64,000 bases of DNA from Carnegiea gigantea (GCA_029747015.1 JAKOGI010000009.1:372001-436000), one strand, 5' to 3'; shown: positions 24,701-37,290, counted from the stretch's first letter. Notes: generated from the letters alone by a model not told the origin. A program made the numbers and translations.

Positions 24701-24705
24701 ATCAG

Positions 24706-26720
24706 GTTGTACAAATGCAATTGTACAATCGGGCCCACAAATTGCCCCAACGTATAAAACACAAAGAAAATCGCCGATTTTGGCTCACCAAAAATGCCCT
24801 ATAGCTCACTAAAATATGCTGCTGTGCATCTAATTTCGCTCACTAAAAATAATGTATAGCTCACTAATGTATTTTAGTGAGCTGAGATACAGTTTTAGTA
24901 AGCTAATACGTATTTTTAGTGAGCAGACATACCGAAACTAATGTATCTTATGTACCCAAGTTTCACTTAGTAAAAATACTATATAACTTATTAAATGTGC
25001 TATTGTACTAAAAAAAAAATGTTATTGTGAATTTGAAACTCACTAAACTATATTCTAGTTGTCTATATTTTTTTAGTGAGCTATCATATTTATTTACTGA
25101 GTTGGTATATTATACAACTTAGTTGTATAGAATCAATTGTACAATCGAATTTCAGCTCACTAAAAATGTATAACTCACTACAATACTTAGTGAGCTGAGA
25201 TACAGTTTTAGTGAGCTAATACATACTTTTAGTGAGCAGATAGATCAAACCAATGCATCTTATATATCCTAGGTTTCAATTAGTAAAAATACTATGTAAC
25301 TTAATAAAATGTGCTATTGTACTAAAAAAAGTATTATTGTGCATTTGAAACTCACTAAACTATATTCTAGTTGTCTATATTTTTTTAGTGAGTTATGACA
25401 TATGTTTAGTGAGCCATGGCATATATTTAGTGAGTTATGACATATATTTAGTGAGTTGGATTATATTTAATAAATTCACTACATTTCTATTACATTCACA
25501 AAATATAATACAAACACCCTTGTAGTATAGTAAAAAATAATTGAGCTATAACATGATCCAAGTACTTTACAATATTATTTACTGGCTATCTATACTATTC
25601 TTTTTAGTGATATGCTATTTATTTAGTAAGCCATGATAGATATTTGGTGAGTTATAAAATATATTTTGTGACCAATATGATTTAGCATGGAATACTAATC
25701 ATTCAAAATAAAAAATGAGTGAACAAATGAAAAATAAAGTATTATCTGCAAAAACAACACAATTTTTGTGGTGAGCTATAACGCATAATTGGTTAGTACA
25801 ATCTTCATTTTAGTAAACCAAACACTTGTGTTAGTGAGCAGAAATGCTCTGTGCGACAAGGCAACATATTTTTTAGAGTGAGCTATTGTTTTTCCTATTA
25901 GGCACCAGATTAATTATAGTGATTACATTTGATGAGCAGATAACTGATTTATGATTGCTGAGCACAAACTCAAAACAAGTGAGCTAAATATATTTCTTTA
26001 GTGAGCCAACGACTATATTTAGTGAGCACGTAACTCATATTGGTGAGCTGTTGTTTCTCATATGTACATAACAACAATGAAAATATCATCTAAAAAAACA
26101 ACTATAACATTTGTGATAAATTATAATGCAACATCAGTAAGCACACAGGTCAATCCTAATGAGCCAAACATTTCATTTAGTGAGCAAAAAACTGCTCTGT
26201 AGTATAGGACAACATATTTTTTATAGTGAGCTAAATGTATACCTCTAGTGAGCCAACGACTATATTTAGTGAGTACATAACTCATAATGGTGAGCTATCA
26301 TTTCTCGTATGTCACAAACCAAAATTTACATGGAATGAATGCAACAGTTCGAAAATCTCAAAATTAACTCGTCAAAATGCAAAACTAACGAACACAACTT
26401 CCGATCCCGTAAACAAAAACAGAAATAGAAAAAACGTTATCAAACTTGACGACCAATTCCATTTGATGATGATTCAACATCAATAGCGACGTTAAAATTA
26501 AATTCAACCATTCAATAATTGCTAAACACTAAAGCAATCGAAGCAGCAAAGAGTAATCGAATAATGGGGAGAATGAAAACTGCGATTTCAAAAAATTAAG
26601 GAGCATGAATTTTTTTTTTTTTTTAAAAAAAGGGTCAGGCTCAGCAGTTGGAAAAACAAAACAGCTGCTAGTGGGTCCGGGTAGATAACTGAGTTGTCCA
26701 CCCGGTTGTACGTAATAATT
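24706..26720. mobile_element. ~2-kb element filled with degenerate TTAGTGAGC repeats
   Basis: From ~24780 to ~26290 the motif ttagtgagc (or its complement gctcactaa) recurs dozens of times at irregular spacings of roughly 20-45 bp, in an otherwise AT-rich background. The left edge has gttgtacaaatgcaattgta and cgggcccac; the right edge has gtgggtccgggtag and cacccggttgtac. Read as inverted, the two ends share gtacaa and ccgggnccca blocks, which suggests terminal inverted repeats. No transposase frame is visible. It is absent from the corresponding places in copies A and C. The classification is open. Confidence 0.5.
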
Positions 26721-28513
26721 TACGACGAGAACATGTATAGAATAAAAACAACTGCATGAATGACAGCGAGCTATATGGGACCCGCCGGTTGAGTAGGTGT
26801 TGTATATTAGAGTTGTAGTTCATTCAAAAACAATCCGTTTGGTTAGTTAATTATCTATATCCACAAATTCCAGGTTAATTAAGCTTTCTTTTTATGAATA
26901 TTATTCATTAGTAACTTCGTGCAAGGATGTGCTAATTAAGTCGTATTCATAATAAGACAGCCGTACCATTAATTTGACCGTATCGGTGACAATGGTTTAT
27001 CCTATGGTACTTCTTCGACCACGTTGCTTATTAACAAGAGGCACCATAATCAGCAGTTCAGTCACGCTGTGGATTATACAGCATCACTAATCACATGTTT
27101 ATCCTGTCTGTGAGGCAGTAATTAATTGACTATAATATTTATCATGCTCTCAAAAATAAAATATTTATTATAATTGCTACAGACTGCATTTCTTGACCAT
27201 GAATGTAGGGTCAGTAAGAGTGGCGGGTGCATGGGAAATCAGCCGAGCATTTATCGGATCAAATGAGTTGATCTGTTTAAAATAGAGCTAACAAAATGTT
27301 GAGTTAATAACGGATTTGGCTGTTTGAGGATGCTAATAGATCAACAAGAGGGTGTTTGGTTGCATGAATGATTTGAAGAGAAGAAGCTTTTTTTTGGAGG
27401 GTTTTAGCTGTTTTGACTTATCAAATAGCTAAATTGGTATTTGATTTAAAAACTGTTTGGAAGGGCTATCTTAGCCTCAACAATTTTTTTCTCAAAAGGC
27501 TATTTTCGTTAGCCTTTTGAGAATAACTCTTTGTGAAAATGACGTGACTATCCAAGAGTTTGAAAAATTTACACCACATGCCTCTAGCTTTTTATGGTGA
27601 TATTTGATGTTGTGCTTTATGTGAATTTAATCCATCATAGATTAAACCATTTGAATACCTAAATTTCAATTCATAATAGTAAAATATCTAGCAAATAACC
27701 AAACAATATTTTAAGACATAAGCATCATATAAATATATGCAAATTGAAAAGAAAATAAGATTAATAAGATTTACAAATTATGTACAACTAGTAACACATT
27801 AATGTTTTGTCAGTGAATAATTTATACACATGGCATCAACTTAATCCTTTTCAAAAAGAAAATAAGATAACCAACAAATAAGAAATTATTTTTATTAAAA
27901 AGTAATTTAGAGATAAAGGTATAAATGAAACTTTATCAAACGTCTTTTTTGAAAATACCTAATTTTACCACACTTTTTTTGTACACAAATGATCCAAGCA
28001 ACTAATGCAAACAAATCAATTAACATCATTGACTTTTCTTTGAACACTAACGAAACACATCAATGTATGTACACGTACCACATACGTGTACATATGTAAA
28101 TACACATATATATATGTATGCATGCACACATGGTATATATACTTGTATACACGTACACATATGTGTGTGCATGTGTTATGAAATCAAACTTCTATAATAA
28201 CTAAGGGTTAATAAGAATTGGCATAGTTGTTACAGAATATAAACAGTATATGAGTAGTATACATTTGATTTGGTTTCATTATCGACATTAAAGGTTCTAC
28301 AAATAGATATTCTGTAAATAATATAGGAGTGCTATACATTTGATTTAATTTCGTTAGCGACATTAAATGTTCTACTGATAGATAATCTATAAGTCTCTTT
28401 TATAAACACTCATTAACTAGTTCTAGATCACACTATAATCCTAATGTGACGACCAATATCCAACATATTTTAATTTTTCTTAGCCATGATATCCAATAGA
28501 GGCATGTCAATTT

Positions 28514-28729
28514 TGTTAATTTTTATATCAATTGGGTCTTCAACAAACAAGTCATGTATACAAACTCAAATGAAGTTCCAACCGAAAATCAATTGGCAAT
28601 GGGTGAAGTAACCCGCGAGCTTATATACATGCTCAAACCCTTTAATTTTATCAATGTGGAACAATAACTACTTTCATATTCTTTATATTTTTATCAATGT
28701 GGGATAATACTTAATTTCATACTCCAACA
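28514..28729 (-). mobile_element. Solo LTR of TRIM family I
   Basis: The reverse complement runs TGTTGGAGTATGAAA ... ATTAACA and aligns end to end with the LTRs of the elements at 18700-19246 and 31421-31963 (shared ttgataaaattaaagggttt and the gagcatgtatataagct block). There is no partner LTR, so it arose by LTR-LTR recombination or is a truncated copy. Flanks aattt and aattc form a near-matching 5-bp duplication. A C(12) run follows at ~28733. Confidence 0.75.
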
Positions 28730-29836
28730 AATTCCCCCCCCCCCCATTTACCCTTTTCCTATACATCGGAAGTCAATTTCCATGAGATATACATGATACA
28801 TGCCTTTTCTTGGAACGCTGGTCAATTGAAACCTGCGTGATCATGGAACAAAGTTTCTAATTAAGTTGATGATGTATTGTTGTTCAAGTGTGGCTCAACA
28901 GCATAATTGGTTACCGTTACATGACATATCTAACGGTCATTAGTATTCGTTTCAAATTATTAAGAAATATCGTCAAAATTCTAACCCTAATGACATTTGT
29001 AAGGCTGTTTTCTTACTATGGATCAGCTGCCTCTTTATTCATAAATTTTCATTATCATAAAATTGCGGGTATTATATAACATGTTAATTTTGATCACACA
29101 CTTACCATCACCCATAAAATAATTGTGAAATATTATAATTCTTTTCTTTTTTACAATTTAGCGAATAACATATACATAGTGTCTTGTACGATCGCCGAGA
29201 TAGAAATTAACATTGGTGGACACTGCAAGCCCTGGTTGCAGACTAGCAGTGCCACGCTGCAAGTCAAGGGATCAGCAGTCAAATGGCATGCGGGTCTTTT
29301 ATTTATTTGTTTATTTATTTATCACTTTTATTTATTGGATGGCATGCATGGTTGCCTTAAGTTGTGGTCATTATTATATTAGTGACTAATACAACGTAAC
29401 TACGTCAATCTACACGACGTAGGCACGTTGTCTGCATGGCATAGTATTCCTCTTCGTTTCTTCCCCCATTGCCAGTGAAAGAAAAATAAATCAATAATCA
29501 GACTATAAGATTAAAATTAAAATAATTTATCATAAAGTGTTAATGTGTTCACTACATTAATTTGAATTATACATGAACCCTTAACTGCTTATTACAAATC
29601 CCAAACTTAGAACGTTCATTTAGTATTTTTGGTATTTTCTCGTTTTCTTTCATATTTGGAGGACGGGGTCTAACAAAAAATGGCATACAAAGTTATAGAC
29701 TTAAAGATTATTTTTTGTAGACCTCAAAAAAATAAAAATTATTCATCTTAAGTAAAACCTAAAAAAATTATTGTATCATGCATTAAATGGCCAAAAAATA
29801 GATGGGATATTTGATATATGGTACAAGGATACTACT

Positions 29837-30016
29837 GAAGGGTAGTCTTGGAGCAACGGTAAAGTTGTCTCCGTGTGACCAAAAGGTCAGGTGTTTGAGC
29901 TTTGTAATTAATTACTGACAAAGTTAGGTTAGACTGCCTATAATTCACCCCTTAGGGTGGGACCCTTTTTCAAACTTTGAGTGAACGTGGGATGCTTGTG
30001 TATCAGGCTGTCCTTT
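29837..30016 (+). mobile_element. Au-family SINE with a perfect 15-bp target-site duplication
   Basis: A ~180-bp sequence with the Au SINE signature ggagcaacggtaaagttgtc, an adjacent tRNA-like ccgtgtgacc and the internal ccccttagggtgggaccc, ending ggctgtcctttt. The 15-bp direct repeat tacaaggatactact lies at 29822-29836 and again at 30017-30031. Copies A (~15673) and B (~21873) keep the unoccupied site. Family recognition is from memory of the Au consensus; the TSD and the empty sites are seen directly. Confidence 0.93.
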
Positions 30017-31420
30017 TACAAGGATACTACTACACGTAAACTAAGCTATATTAGATATCTTATATATCTTTATAATTTTGCAGAATTAGAAGATTACATA
30101 TTTATATATTAATCTGAATCCTCTTATTAGTATATATAATTTACGAACTAAGTCAGGTATGACAACTGCTTCCAGCCAAATTCCTACTTATGGCCAATCA
30201 TATATAAGGCCAAGGCCTTCAACCTACTTGACAATTTGACAAAAGCAAGTCAGCCTACTTATGGCCAATTTGACAATGGTTTATATCCTATGGTACTTCT
30301 TCGACCACGTTGCTAATTAAAAGTTACAACTTGGACTTAATTAACATGAAGTATCATAACCAGCAGGTCAGTCAAGCTGATGTTATACAGCATCACTAAT
30401 TAATAACACACATATTTATCCTGTCTGTGAGGCAGTACTTAATTGACTACAATATTTATCATGCTCTCAAAAATAAAATCTTTATTATATATGCTACAGT
30501 GTGCATTTCTTGACCATGAATGTAGGGTCATGAAGAGTAGTGGGTGCATGGGAAATCAGCCGGGCATTTATCGAATCAAATGAGCCGATCTGTTTAAAAC
30601 GGAGTTAACAAAATGTTGGGATAATACCGGATTGAGCCGTTTGAGCATGCTAATAGATTCAGAGGGTGTTTGGTTGCATGTATGTTTTGAAGGAAAGAAA
30701 CTTTTTCTTTGGAGGATTTTAACTGTTTCGACTCATCAAAATAGCTGAATTGGTATTTGGTTAAAGAACTGTTTGGAAGGCTATTTTAACCTGAACATTT
30801 TTTTTCAAAAAGTTATTTTCACTAGTCTTTTGAGAAGAGGTTCTTTTTTTTTTTTTTTTTGAAAATGACGTAACTATTCAAGAGTTTGGAAAATTTACAT
30901 CACATGCCTATAGCTTTTTGTGGTGATATTTGATGTTTTGTGTATTATTTGAATTTAATCCATCAAAGATTAAATCATGTGAATATATAAATTTCAATTC
31001 ATAACAATAAAATATCTAGCAAATAAGAAAATAACATTTTAAGGCCATAAGCATCACATAAATATATGCCAGTTGAAAAGAAAATAAGATTAATAAGAAT
31101 ACAAATTATGTACAACTAGTAACACATTAATGTTTTATCAATGAAGTTAATTTGCACGTATGACATCAATTTATTTCTTTTCCAAAAGAAAATAAGATAA
31201 CTAATAAATAAAAAATTATTTTTATTAAAAAATAATTTACACATACAGGCATAAATGAAACTGTACCAAACATCTATTTTAAAAACATCTAATTTTACTA
31301 AATACTTTTGCTATAAACAGTTAATTCAAATAACTAACATCTTTGACTTTTCTTTGAACACTAACAAAGCGCATCAATATATGAACGTGTATCTTATATG
31401 TTATATAAACAGACACATAT

Positions 31421-31963
31421 TGTTGGAGTATGAAAGTGGCTATTATCCCATATTGATAACGTACAAAGAACATCAAAGTAAGTGTTATCCCACATTGATA
31501 AAAGTAAAGGGTTTGAGCATGCATATAAGCTTGTGAATTACTTTACCTATTACCAATTGGTTTTGGCTGGGTTGGAACCTCACTTGAGTTTATATGCATG
31601 ACTCGTTTGATTATGGCTCAATTGATATAAAAAATTTAACAAGGTATCAGAGCAAGGTTACTTAATCTTGACTGACCACCATCCCTATTTGATTAAAATT
31701 ATGTGCACATGTTAGAGCTTGTTAGTAGCCCACACGTGAAGGGGTGTGTTGGAGTATGAAAGTAACTATTATCCCACATTGATAAAATACAAAGAATATG
31801 AAAGTGGGTATTGTCCCATATTTATAAAATTAAAGGGCGTGGGCATATTTATAAGCTTGTGAGTTACTCCACCCATTGTCAATTAATTTTGGGTTGCAAC
31901 TTCATGTGAGCTTATATATATAACTCGTTTGATCGTGACTCAATTGGCATAAAAAATTTAACA
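31421..31963 (+). mobile_element. TRIM retrotransposon (family I), second full copy
   Basis: LTR1 (31421-31641) and LTR2 (31747-31963) both begin tgttggagtatgaaagt and end aatttaaca. Directly after LTR1 is aggtatcagagc (one mismatch from the tRNA-iMet primer-binding site). A purine-rich gtgaaggggtg precedes LTR2. The interior is ~105 bp and non-coding. Flanks catat and tatat are a 4/5 match to a TSD. It is absent from the corresponding place in copy B (~28105), so it inserted after duplication. Confidence 0.86.
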
Positions 31964-32287
31964 TATATGTATGCATGCACACATGATATATGTACTTGTA
32001 TACACGTACATATATGCATTTGTGCGTGCATGTGTATTTGCATCCATGAAATCAAACCTATATAATAATTAAGAGTTAATAAGAATTGGCACAATTGATA
32101 CAGAATATAAACAATATAGGAGTAGTACACATTTGATTTGGTTTCATTATCGACATTAAAGGTTCTACAAATAGATAATATGTAAACAATATAGGAGTGC
32201 TATACATTTGATTTAATTTCATTATCGACATTAAAGGCTCCACTGATATATAATCTATAAGAATCTTTTATAGACGCTCATTGAGTA

Positions 32288-32669
32288 TATTAGAATGCCT
32301 TGAATCTGTTTTCTTTAGCCCCCTTTTGCAGACCTAGCACGGTGGTCTCGCTGGCCGGTCAGCGAGTCGGGGTTCAGGGATGACGCGCCCTGATTTGGGG
32401 GTTCGGGGCTGCAATGTGGCCCTCGATAGGGGTTCGGGGGCAACGCTCCTGAAACTGATGGCGTACGTGATGTATGGGTTAGGGTTGACTCTAAAACCTA
32501 AACCTTAACCTTATATATGTAATGCGTGTCTTTATATTCTAATATCATCGGATGAATAAAACTATCCCTCTCTTCTGCCTGTGGACGTAGCTAACACATT
32601 ATTAGTGAACCACGTTAAATCTGTGTGTATTTATCAATTTGTTCATACTTTCTCGCATCCGTTATAACA
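32288..32669 (+). mobile_element. Solo LTR, Copia-like
   Basis: A 382-bp insert beginning tattagaatg (mutated TGTTAG) and ending gttataaca. It is flanked by gagta (32283-32287) and aagta (32670-32674), a near-perfect 5-bp TSD around the empty-site sequence of copies A and B. It contains ggatgaataaaact, gtggacgtagctaacac and gaaccacgttaaatc, phrases typical of plant Copia LTRs, and is GC-richer than its surroundings. There is no internal region or partner LTR. Confidence 0.8.
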
Positions 32670-32830
32670 AAGTAGTTCTAGATCACACTATAATCCTAAT
32701 GTGACGACCAATATCCAACATATGTGAATTTTTCTTACCCATGATATCCACTAGAGGCATGCATGGTGATTTTCCTTCGCATATATACCTTTCTCTACAT
32801 CGGAAGTCAATTCCCATGACGTACATATGG

Positions 32831-34417
32831 ACCCCTAGATGAGCTTGTTTAACAACTTAAAATAAAAATAAAAATGCATATTTCTCTTAGGGGGAAAAAG
32901 AAAAACAAAATGAAGCAAGCATTGGGGGGGGGGGGATATAGACTCATAGTCATTTTCTTTTCACTTCCATTTCCCTCTAATTTTTGTACAAGAGTATATA
33001 TCAAATTAGAGTGGTGGAAAAAAAAAAAGTTTCGAGATTTGAATCTCCAACCTCCAATTGAAAATCAGGTAACGTCTCATTATGTCAACCATCAATGTTT
33101 TATGCATTATGTGGCAATTAAAACATTTTTTTCCCCGATTAATAATAAGCCCCATAAAGAGCCAACAATACGACAAAAGATTAAATATACCATGAATCAA
33201 ACAAATGAATATAATAAGATACTACCTAACATGATGGAATCCAACAACGGAATCTCATCAACCAAAACTAACTTACACTGGCAGGGTTAACATAGTAGAG
33301 TGTAGGAACTTGCCTTTGTCCGCTCTTCAAAGTGTGGAGCCTGAACTTGACAAACCAATGAACATAGCTCCTCTGCAGACATGAACTCAATACCGTACCG
33401 CATCTTTGTTCCTTACAACTAGTAGTATTGAAAGGAAAGTTAGGGGGAAATTCAAGACACATACATGTCTAGTCTAGTTGCCATAATTAATTCAACTTAT
33501 AATCCCTTGAAAATGTTTTCATATATACCTAGCTTAATTATAATCCTATATGTATTGATTAGACTTTGCACCTCTCTAATCCGAATATTTATATGAGGCT
33601 ATTGAGCTTTTGAACATATTAGCATCTGACAATGCAATTCGACTTTTACCAGTAGTGGCGGAGCTATGTTATGGTTGGGGTGTTCATAGACATCCCTCGT
33701 AAAAAAAAAATAAATTATAATGAGCTACATTTTGAAAGGGTTTATATGTAGTTTAATAGATGGATAATCCTGTTCTATATGTCTAGATCCGTCGCTGTTT
33801 ACCTGTGCAAACATCCACTCTGAAGATTTAGAAAATAATAATAATAATAATAATAATTTTGACATAATTTTTTTTGAAAAAAACAAAAGAAACTTTGGAC
33901 CTGGAGTTTGACTTAAGCCAGGCCAGGCAGCATAATAGTGTGTCTTTCTCTCTCATGAATTAAGTTATCCCCATGCACATGCACCAAAATGGTCCAACAT
34001 TAATGCACAAAACGTCGCTAATTAAAGTTAAAGTCATAAAGGAGGGCTGGCTTAATTAATTAGGTAGTTTGAAAAAAATTTAAAAAAACTAATCTAAGCA
34101 AATTAAGTCAAGTTCTGCCCACAAAACTGACTGTTCGTTTAACTCATTGCTGCTTTTCATGCTCGTGGTCATCCATGGGGTTATTAATTCTACGTGCGCG
34201 CGTTGCCTAATCCTGACCCTTCTTCACTTAATTCCGCACATTGTTTGCACATTTTAAACCACTCTCCCACAAGAATTCAAAGGCAATTCAAAGTATTCAA
34301 GAACCACTTAATAAAAAAAATAAAATTGATCCTTAAAAGTTTAGAAATAACCGTATACCCTGACACACCCCCTTAAATGAATGCCGTTGGGATTTAACTG
34401 TGGATGCTTTCTATATA
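32831..34417. other. Intergenic, no supported gene
   Basis: AT-rich DNA with a G(12) run near 32925 and an (AAT)n tract at ~33836-33857. ORFs here (for example 32874-33290) lack recognisable domains, splice partners and codon bias. The segment 33650-33800 (tagtggcggagc, tctagatccgtcgctg) resembles the ends of a common plant inverted-repeat transposon but is too short to classify. Confidence 0.5.
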
Positions 34418-34420
34418 CAC

Positions 34421-34458
<38 letters not shown>

Positions 34459-34464
34459 GTGTAT
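34418..34464. repeat. (AT)n microsatellite with symmetric arms
   Basis: The tract is a near-perfect palindrome: cacagatatat leads into (AT)n and closes with atatatctgtg, so both arms pair over at least 20 bp. It is a likely cruciform or hairpin-forming sequence, and a likely site of polymorphism. Confidence 0.9.
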
Positions 34465-34519
34465 GTATGCATGCGTGCGCATTCATGTGTATGTGTTTCT
34501 GTTTGTGTATCTCGCACAA

Positions 34520-36335
34520 TATTTCAATGTGGTGGTAGTAAATACAAATTTCGCGCCTAAAATAAATTAGACAAGAAATTCAGTAAGAAATAGAATTTTT
34601 GTACCGATTTTATATATAGGGATAAATTCTCTGTCTAATTGTTACAAGATGAACAATTAAATAATTCCTCTGATTCGATCTCCAATTTATACTTGAAAGA
34701 GGATCGGTTGATTTGAATCTTGATCAAGTTGATTGATTTGACTTCCTTTTAATGAACTTCAATGAATATGATCTTGAGAAAGGGCCTAAGGGGTTTGATC
34801 TCAATCAAGATGAGTTTTCTTTAATATTCAATGACATATGACACCTGCTTTGATCGTGCTTGTTGTCTTTTTGAATAAATAAATCCTGTAATTTGATCTC
34901 CTTTAATAATCTTGAATGAATTTGATCTCGAGAGAGGGCCTAATAGGCTTAATCTCTGTCGAGAAAATAGTTTGATCTCTAAAAGTAGACGGCACCTATT
35001 TGGAGTGCTTGTTGTCTTCTTCTAGAAAGAAGTTTTGAGCTCTTGTGAGTTCCTCTGAATGCCGACCCAAAAATGAGAGGAGTAGCTCCTTTTCTATAGT
35101 TAAGTCAAAATTAAGGTTTTTTCCTGATTATCTCTAAAAAGTAATAACAATTTCTTTTCTGCATCATTTGTGACACGTGGCGCTTTTTAATCGGTCGCAA
35201 TAATTCTCCATCAAATATTTAATTTAATGTAACCGCCGTAACTAATTTGAGACGTAGCGGAGCATAATTGGGCGAAATAAAAATATTTGATTTTTCACGT
35301 GGTGAGTCTTGATTGGTCAGAGAATTTTTGTCTCCTACAAATGCCCCTTCGAGAGTCGGACGCGTATACGAATCTTGAGTGTTTGAAGCATTGAGTCTCG
35401 AAAACCGGAAAAATGTTGAAAATCAGAGCTCTTTTTTTTTTTTTTTTTTGGGCCATCATTTTTTTTGGGCCAAATAGCTCGGTGATTTGGTGGGTAATCC
35501 AATTTTTTTTTTTTTTTTTTTTAAGGAACTCAAATTTTTTGTTTTGTTTGGACTTGATCAGATTTAGCCCCAATCTACTAATCTTCCAGAAATGTGATTG
35601 CTCCCTTATTTGGATAATTGGCTTATGATTATCTGAAATTTTTAGATAAACATAATTATCAATATTTTCCTTAAGGGATGGAATTTCCAACAATTTGTGT
35701 TGGAGTATAGCTGTGAAACTGGATGCAGACAAACCACCATATAAGCATATCCCGCTCCTGTCCATCATTCATTCCCAGTGTCTCTCACCGTTCTTGAAAG
35801 CTCTGAGTTCTATAATTCCTCTGCTTCAATTTTTCAAAACTTGAACAAGCCAGACTGTTCTTCTCTCTCTGTCTCTGCTCCTCTTTGCGCTCTCTTTCTT
35901 CAATCTTTTTAGTTTCTCTCTTTCTTTTGCTTTTTTTTTTTTTTGGGTTCTCCATGGCTAATCTTCAATGGAAAGAAGCAGAGGGAGGAGAGAGAAGGCA
36001 ACGATTTAGGAGCGAGAAAAAGCGTTCACGGGAAGCTTCTGATATTTTGCAAATTAACGACAGTTTCGCACAGGCATCGAAATTAGCCATTTTGCTTGTC
36101 TTCTACTGGCCTAGCCGAGAACCCTAGGCAGGCTTGGAAAATTTTGGTTCTTTCCCTTTTTTTTTTTTGAAGCCTTTTGAGAGCCCCCTATCTTTATTTG
36201 CTATCCTCCTCTTGTTTTTCTTGCACATAAATTAACATCTTTTTTTTTATAGATTTGTTATCTGAAGTATTGAATGCTTTGGACACTGGACTAAAGGGAT
36301 TATTCACGCCACAATTTGCAACAAAGAACACGAAA
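34520..36335. mobile_element. Probable non-coding LTR-retrotransposon sequence
   Basis: No coding domain is present. Features that suggest an LTR or its flanking untranslated region: a direct duplication of ~165 bp period (34745-34860 against 34905-35010, both with gagaaagggcctaa-like and gtgcttgttgtctt text), a promoter-like CT-rich tract with poly(T) at 35860-35945, and continuity with two minisatellites downstream. The ORFs at 35295-35768 and 35885-36127 are low-complexity and do not resemble known proteins. Element boundaries were not found. Confidence 0.35.
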
Positions 36336-36339
36336 CCTT

Positions 36340-37290
36340 CTTACGCCTGAATGATTTGTCCACATGGGTCCACCGCAGTTTGCTTTTTACTAATTTTCCG
36401 GCCTTTTGATGTCTTGCCCGCAATGACCTATCATAGGCCGCCTTTGTTATTTTTTCGACCTTTGAATGACTTGCCTATGAGGGTCCACCATAGGTATTAT
36501 TAATTTTCGACCTTTGGATGTCAAAGGGTTCACCATAGGTCGCCTTTATTATTTTTCGACATTTGGATGACTTACTCGTAAGGGTCCACCATAGGTCACA
36601 TTTATTATTAATTTTCAGTTTTTGGATGACCTGCCCTCAAGGGTCCACCATAGGTCGCCCTTATTATTTTTCGACATTCGTATGGCTTGCCGGCAAGGGT
36701 CTACTATAGGCCGCCTTCATTAATTTTCGACCTTTGGATGGCTTGCCCGCAAGGGTCCACCATAGGTTTCCTTCATTAATTTTTGACCTTTGGATGGCTT
36801 GCCCGCAAGGGTCCACCCTAGATTGCCTTTATTATTTTTCGACCTTTAGATGAATTGCCCGAAAGGGTCCACCATAGGTCACATTTATTATTAATTTTCG
36901 ACCTTTGGATGACTTGCCCGCAAGGGTCAACCATAGGTTGCCTTTATGATTTCTCGACATTCGTATTACTTGCTCGCAAGGGTCCACCATAGGTCGCCTT
37001 TATTAATTTTCGACCTTTGGATGGCTCGCCTACAAGGGTCCACCATAGGTCACCTTCATTAATTTTCGACCTCTAGATGGCTTGCCCGCAAAGGTCCACC
37101 ATAGGTCGTCTTTATTATTTTTCAACATTCGTGTGACTTGCTGGCAAGGATCCACCATAGGCTGTCTTCATTAATTTTCGACCTTTGGATAGCTTGCCCG
37201 TAAGGATCTACCATAGGTTACCTTCATTAATTTTTGACCTTTGGATGACTTGCCTGCAAGGGTCCACCATAGGCCACCTTCAGCGACTTT
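36340..37290. repeat. Minisatellite, 17 units of ~56 bp
   Basis: Seventeen recognisable units are marked by gggtccaccataggt and gacctttggatgacttgcc. The spacing is mostly 51 or 60 bp, because some units carry an extra ttattaattttc stretch, so a higher-order alternation is visible. Units diverge by roughly 10-25% by eye. No continuous frame exists. Such arrays are found in untranslated parts of plant Gypsy/Tat-type elements, which is the inferred origin. Confidence 0.9.

Larger units (their letters stand above)
19771..28880. repeat. Tandem segmental repeat, copy B (~9.1 kb)
   Basis: Second copy, beginning with the AT-rich block (~19797 gataaatg onward) that matches 14317-14640. Homology to copies A and C runs in the same order: core at ~20900-20974 resumed at 21325-21420, the 21430-22010 block, RNase H relic, then 26.88-28.50 kb. 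It is the longest copy because it holds a TIR element (20529), two TRIMs (20975 and 22752), an LTR-like insert (23.69 kb), a TTAGTGAGC-rich element (24.7 kb) and a solo LTR (28514). No gene is supported. Confidence 0.85.
28881..32830. repeat. Tandem segmental repeat, copy C (~4 kb)
   Basis: Third copy. Homology starts in the block near 29030-29160 (cattatcataaaattg, gtgaaatattataattcttt). It continues through the core (29180-29300), the 29440-30230 block and, after a deletion at ~30240-30280, the 30285-31420 and 31964-32860 blocks. The deletion removed the RNase H relic and everything matching 16.0-17.9 kb of copy A. Private insertions: an Au-type SINE (29837), a TRIM (31421) and a solo Copia-type LTR (32288). 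No gene is supported. Confidence 0.82.

Noticed and set aside
35295..36127. Candidate protein ORFs near poly(T) tracts
   Set aside because: Low-complexity sequence, no domain, no splice partner; probably LTR-type non-coding DNA.
36340..37290. CRISPR-like array
   Set aside because: Units are contiguous and degenerate with no unique spacers, and the genome is a plant's; it is a minisatellite.
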